Below, piece by piece: positions 60,742 to 64,000 of a stretch of 64,000 bases of DNA. The notes under the pieces are model-generated. The model saw nothing but the letters and a program-made list of their open reading frames with translations, was not told the origin of the DNA and searched no databases. The stretch spans positions 1 through 64,000 of the forward strand of contig NZ_JAFIQU010000010.1 of the NCBI RefSeq assembly GCF_017355985.1. Reading direction: 5' to 3'. Source of the DNA: Arenibaculum pallidiluteum. GTDB taxonomy: Bacteria; Pseudomonadota; Alphaproteobacteria; Azospirillales; Azospirillaceae. Both the position numbers and the translations under genes were made by a program. Positions within the stretch are counted from its first letter, which is position 1, and each line of letters begins with the position of its first letter.

Positions 60742-61875
60742 ATGGCGATCGTTAATGGCACCAGTGGCAATGACCAGGGGATCTTTGCTCTTTTCGGCAC
60801 GAATGGAGCCGATACCATCAACGGCATGAACGGCAACGATCATCTGTTCGGCTTGGGCGGCAACGACATCCTCGTTGGCGGTCTCGGTACGGACAGCATC
60901 GACGGTGGGTCGGGCTCCGATCTCGTGTCCTATGCCAGTGCGAGCGATGCAGTCACGGTCTCGCTGACGTCGAACATCGCCACGGATTGGAACGGCGAGA
61001 CCGACACTCTGGCCAGCATCGAAAATGTGTGGGGCTCGAGCTACGGCGACATCCTGACCGGCAGCGTCGAGGCGAACGAGCTCTATGGTCGGGACGGCGA
61101 CGATACCCTCGAAGGCAAGGCGGGTGCCGACATCATCTCCGGCGGGAATGGCTCTGACGTTGCGTCCTACGCCTCGTCCAACGGGGCCGTCGTCGTGAAT
61201 CTCGCAACCGGAGCGGCATCGGGCGGTCATGCGGCCGGCGACGAGCTCTACAGCATCGAGGGGCTGCGTGGATCGGCCTTTGCGGACATGCTCACCGGAA
61301 ACGGCGGCGCCAACGACCTGCGTGGAGATGCCGGCAATGACGTCATGCGGGCCGAGGGCGGCAACGATCTGATGCTGGGCGGCACCGGGGCCGACAAGCT
61401 TTACGGTGGGAGCGGCAGTGATCTCGTGAACGGCGGCACCGGCGACGACCTGATCTACGGTGGCGCCGGCAATGACGGCGTCTCGGCCAACGGCCGGCTC
61501 GATGGCCGCGAAGGTAACGACAAGATCTATGGCGAGGGTGGCAACGACACCCTGGACGGGGGATCGGGGAATGATCTCCTCGCCGGCGGCTCCGGTGCGG
61601 ACGAACTCCTGTTCAATTTTGCCGGCGCGTCGAGTGGCGACGGCCATGACATGATCACGGGATTCGAGGGCGCTGGCAGCAGCGGCGGCGACAAGGTGGT
61701 TTTCTGCGACATCGACCTCCACGACATCAGCGTGGTCAAGCAGGCCGGCAAGACGATCTTCAGCTGGGAGGTGGACGGCCACGCGGCATCAGTCACCGTC
61801 GACAAGGTCGGTCTAATCGCCGGCATCGACTATGTCACGGGGTATGCCGAGGACTACCTTCTCGACATCGCGTGA
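60742..61875 (+). CDS. RTX calcium-binding secreted protein 3, 377 aa
   Basis: ATG 60742 is preceded by GGAATGGAGAA. MAIVNGTSGNDQGIFALFGT, then NGADTINGMNGNDHLFGLGG matches RTX1/2. About ten RTX nonapeptides in two clusters; the middle blocks LASIENVWGSSYGDILTGSV and NGAVVVNLATGAASGGHAAG repeat the paralogue layout. The C-terminal part (GHDMITGFEGAGSSGGDKVV, then FCDIDLHDISVVKQAGKTIF) is close to that of RTX1, so RTX1 and RTX3 are sisters, RTX2 more distant. Secreted calcium-bound surface or matrix protein; no catalytic domain seen. Confidence 0.93.
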   Translation: MAIVNGTSGNDQGIFALFGTNGADTINGMNGNDHLFGLGGNDILVGGLGTDSIDGGSGSDLVSYASASDAVTVSLTSNIATDWNGETDTLASIENVWGSSYGDILTGSVEANELYGRDGDDTLEGKAGADIISGGNGSDVASYASSNGAVVVNLATGAASGGHAAGDELYSIEGLRGSAFADMLTGNGGANDLRGDAGNDVMRAEGGNDLMLGGTGADKLYGGSGSDLVNGGTGDDLIYGGAGNDGVSANGRLDGREGNDKIYGEGGNDTLDGGSGNDLLAGGSGADELLFNFAGASSGDGHDMITGFEGAGSSGGDKVVFCDIDLHDISVVKQAGKTIFSWEVDGHAASVTVDKVGLIAGIDYVTGYAEDYLLDIA

Positions 61876-61909
61876 CGCGGGAGGCGGAACGCCTCCGCAG
61901 CCGGATCGA

Positions 61910-61948
61910 GCCGCCGAGGCGCCACGCCTCGGCGGCTGCTTCTTTTCT
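61910..61948 (+). terminator. Rho-independent terminator after RTX3
   Basis: GCCGCCGAGGCG (61910-61921) pairs exactly with CGCCTCGGCGGC (61925-61936) around CCA, then TGCTTCTTTTCT. A smaller hairpin GGAGGCG/CGCCTCC is at 61880-61896. Ends the type I secretion locus. Confidence 0.9.
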
Positions 61949-62740
61949 CGCTGCCGTCGCGGCACGTCGGCGGAGCCTGTGCGGTGCGCCAATCCTGCCC
62001 CTCGAGATCCCGCGATGTTGGCATGAGGCCGGCCGAGTACGGCAAGGCATCACCGCAGTAGCAGCGTTGCTTCATCGCTCCCGGCCGGTGCCCGCCGTAT
62101 CGACGACGCATTGAGTTGGCCCGACATCGCGGTCGATGACGTCTCACCAGTAGCGGCCGACCGGGACCAGGCCGCCTCGGCGGCGTCGACGGTCTCGCGG
62201 AGGTCGTGCTCCTGGGCTATCGGGTGAGTTGCGGCTTTTCGACGAGCCGATGACGAGGGGCAGGGGGCGCTGCATGCGGGCGTTCGCCGGAAGGACGTAA
62301 GAGGTCGAGCCATGTCGCCGGAGGGCATGGTGCCAGGCCTGATTTAATCGAACCGAGATGGCGTGACGATCGGGGCCATGCTGACCGATGCCATGCGGCA
62401 CCGGCTTGCGCTGCTGCCGCCACCTCGGAAGCCCGGGGTCGGGTGCTTTACCCCGATCATCGGTGCATCATCGAGGCGGTCCTCTGGCTTGCGCGCAGCG
62501 CTTTGTTGCGGCGCACGCTGCCGGGCGAAGCGATACCCGGCGCGGCCTCTGGTCTCATCTGCAAGGCAGGATCGTCGCCGGGACCTGGGCCCGCGTCGTC
62601 GTCGAACGGCGTGTCACGGTGACGGATGCGGGGTGGGACGCGTACCCGAACGCGTGCGGCAAATGCGGCATCGCCGTCGATGAACTGACAGGGGTCGGAT
62701 CGACGACGATGCGGCATTGAGCCGGATCTAGAGCCTGTCT
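61949..62740. other. Stretch without intact genes
   Basis: A minus-strand frame ending near 62050 (HDLRETVDAAEAAWSRSAAT) may be a gene tail. From 62378 the plus strand carries an IS5-type transposase start (see separate entry), and 62560-62720 ends a frame VVVERRVTVTDAGWDAYPNA of unknown kind. Otherwise nothing. Confidence 0.35.
62378..62545 (+). pseudogene. N-terminal fragment of an IS5-type transposase
   Basis: ATG 62378 reads MLTDAMRHRLALLPPPRKPG; after a one-base shift near 62450, LYPDHRCIIEAVLWLARSAL. This is the N-terminal part of an IS5-family transposase (LTDAxWxxLxPLLPPRxPG ... RxIIEAVLWLARTG). Remainder is missing. Confidence 0.55.
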
Positions 62741-63292
62741 CTAGGCGACCTTTTCCACGCTGCCATCGAGGGCCATCAGAAGCAGCTCGACCTCGAGATC
62801 CGAATGCCGGTCTCGGATCCGCTGGCCGAGCCGGTGTAGCACCTCTCCATGCACCGCGGCCTCATGAGCGCGATCTTCCTTCAAGTCCTGCCCGAGCAGG
62901 ACGCGGTACGCACCGCAGTCGCGATGATCCATCACGATCACCTTGCGGATGTGGTGGAGCGACTTGGCGACCTCCACATGCCGCCAGAAGGTCTCGCCCC
63001 ACACGGGCTCCTTTTCGGTGATGGCGCCTAAGCTGGCGCCGGCCAGGATCACGTGGTCGTAGTTGTTGGTCAGGCCTCGCCCGTCCATGTAACGCGTGAC
63101 ATCGTCCATGAGGCGGTAGTCCATGCAGGACAGCAGCAGCACCTCGACGCCACCTCCGGCTACTGCTCGCCGCAGCGGCGCCGCGCTGAGCAGAGTCGCG
63201 CCGCCGCCCAGAGCGGCGAGCTTAAGAAAGCCGCGCCGGCCGGCGGCCAGGCCACGGCGCGAGCAGCAGCGGTCGTGACTGTTGGATAGCAT
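62741..63292 (-). CDS. Tat-exported beta-carbonic anhydrase-like protein, 183 aa
   Basis: ATG 63292 has GGAGAACGAGG upstream. Twin-arginine leader GRRGFLKLAALGGGATLLSA, then zinc ligands of beta-class carbonic anhydrases: CMDYR (Cys, Asp, Arg dyad) and DHRDCGAY (His, Cys). The core is short and lacks the first 40-50 residues and part of the C-terminus of typical beta enzymes. Periplasmic location is predicted. Converts CO2 and bicarbonate if active; the small size makes this uncertain. Confidence 0.8.
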   Translation of the reverse strand: MLSNSHDRCCSRRGLAAGRRGFLKLAALGGGATLLSAAPLRRAVAGGGVEVLLLSCMDYRLMDDVTRYMDGRGLTNNYDHVILAGASLGAITEKEPVWGETFWRHVEVAKSLHHIRKVIVMDHRDCGAYRVLLGQDLKEDRAHEAAVHGEVLHRLGQRIRDRHSDLEVELLLMALDGSVEKVA

Positions 63293-63760
63293 CCTCGTTC
63301 TCCAGCGTTCGGATTGGGCGGCGCATCGCGGCCGCCACCGCACGCTAGGGCGGTGTTGTTTCAGGTCGATGCCGCGGCAGTCGGCGCCATGTATCAATCG
63401 TGCCGCGGCGGCAAGCCGCTCGAAGTGGATCAGCCAAGCGCCGCTTTGAGCACTTTGCCCTCCTGCTCACGCAGGCCGAGCCGCTAGCTCGGTTGGCAAG
63501 CTCAGGCAGTTCGGGTGCATCGTCACCCCCTGCGACAAGCTCGCCGCGCACAATGCCTCCCTCATCCACCGGGCCGCGCGGCGACCTGGAGGTGACGGAA
63601 GTATGTTTCATAGCATTGGGGGCGGAGGGCGCCGAGCCCAGGCCGTTGCTCGGCGGCGTCGTAAGCGATAAAGCTCGGCTCAGGGACTTGATGGCCCCAA
63701 AATCCTGGTATCTGTCGTTAAGCGGGCCACGGGTAGCGAGCCTGCCGTTATAGGGATGCG
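63293..63760. other. Intergenic stretch upstream of the carbonic anhydrase
   Basis: No convincing gene on either strand. GC falls between 63590 and 63720. Probably contains the promoter of the carbonic anhydrase near 63300-63360. Confidence 0.35.
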
Positions 63761-63900
63761 GCGCTGTCCTTCCGCATGTGCGAACATGCGGTCTTGCGAC
63801 GACGCTTCGGCAGCCGGCGCCTGCACATCCTCTTGCGTCCCGAGGGTCCGGTCTGGACCGGAGAGAATGCAACAGCCATGGCGCGAGGCGGCGCCTGCTA
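63761..63900 (+). pseudogene. IS3-type transposase scrap
   Basis: The frame contains HAVLRRRFGSRRLHILLRPE, the RRRFGYRRLHILLRREG signature of IS3-family OrfB (IS51/IS407-like), bounded on both sides by unrelated text. No relation to the intact IS at 3674. The window ends in further non-coding or damaged sequence. Confidence 0.6.
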
Positions 63901-64000
63901 TGTGGGGGCGTCGCGACGTCTGGACGGCACCCTCGAGCGGACGCCGCTGGCGCCGCCGACCCGGCTCTTCGAGCCGCTGGCCAATCGTCCTCGTGCATGG

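Noticed and set aside
61400-61620. Tandem DNA repeats in RTX genes read as a CRISPR or satellite array
   Set aside because: The periodicity comes from GGxGxDxxx codons within an open reading frame, not from identical repeats with unique spacers.
63772-63791. Inverted repeat CCGCATGT/ACATGCGG near the right edge
   Set aside because: Short, inside a transposase scrap, and without a gene start nearby; no reason to call a site.

Overview
The window is GC-rich DNA (apart from a few lower-GC patches) with alphaproteobacterial gene families: XDH-type IorAB oxidoreductase, TRAP transporter, DUF2938, serralysin-type RTX proteins and a Tat-exported beta-carbonic anhydrase. The general look fits the Hyphomicrobiales, possibly Methylobacteriaceae. 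That placement is inference; there is no rRNA or core marker here. A ParA gene at the left edge, four kinds of transposon debris, a group II intron scrap, a 3' tRNA-fMet fragment and many frameshifted genes point to a plasmid or accessory island undergoing decay.

Left part (1-16 kb): partial parA; small hypotheticals and lipoproteins; a secreted non-specific nuclease split by a complete 1,264-bp IS3-family element (3674-4937) with a 3-bp target duplication; a metzincin-like protein with an Ig-like/TIG domain and a companion ORF; iorA-iorB; a degenerate intron-encoded RT; GNAT and SnoaL-like proteins. Middle left (16-28.6 kb): DUF2938 protein, a frameshifted MFS pump with a divergent MerR regulator, a TetR/SDR/Gfo-Idh-MocA unit with a perfect palindromic operator, and a LysR/SDR/NADP-reductase unit.

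Middle (28.5-38 kb): a beta-propeller plus RTX protein, a frameshifted dinB with an inverted scrap of the same gene beside it, an APH(6)-type kinase in lower-GC DNA, and a photoactive yellow protein gene directly upstream of a short p-coumarate CoA-ligase-type gene (the chromophore-activating partner). No tyrosine ammonia-lyase is seen. Then come a GGDEF scrap and a chimeric broken ORF. From 38 to 45 kb a single-direction catabolic operon runs LysR - SAF-domain dehydrogenase - ABM monooxygenase - HIBADH-family dehydrogenase - TRAP DctP/Q/M - cupin dioxygenase - truncated SDR.

Right part (45-64 kb): a type I secretion locus. Three paralogous RTX proteins (46284, 56295, 60742) surround a PrtD-type ABC exporter and a HlyD-type adaptor. 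A two-component module (SUOX-fold protein lacking cysteine, hybrid histidine kinase, two OmpR-type regulators) lies beside it. All three RTX genes share an upstream module, TTGAAAC - about 27 nt - GAWAC - 11 nt - ATAAR, at nearly constant distance from the start codon, which suggests a common regulon. IS5/IS701 debris and the tRNA-fMet fragment lie between the first RTX gene and the rest. The right edge ends in transposase scraps and the carbonic anhydrase gene.
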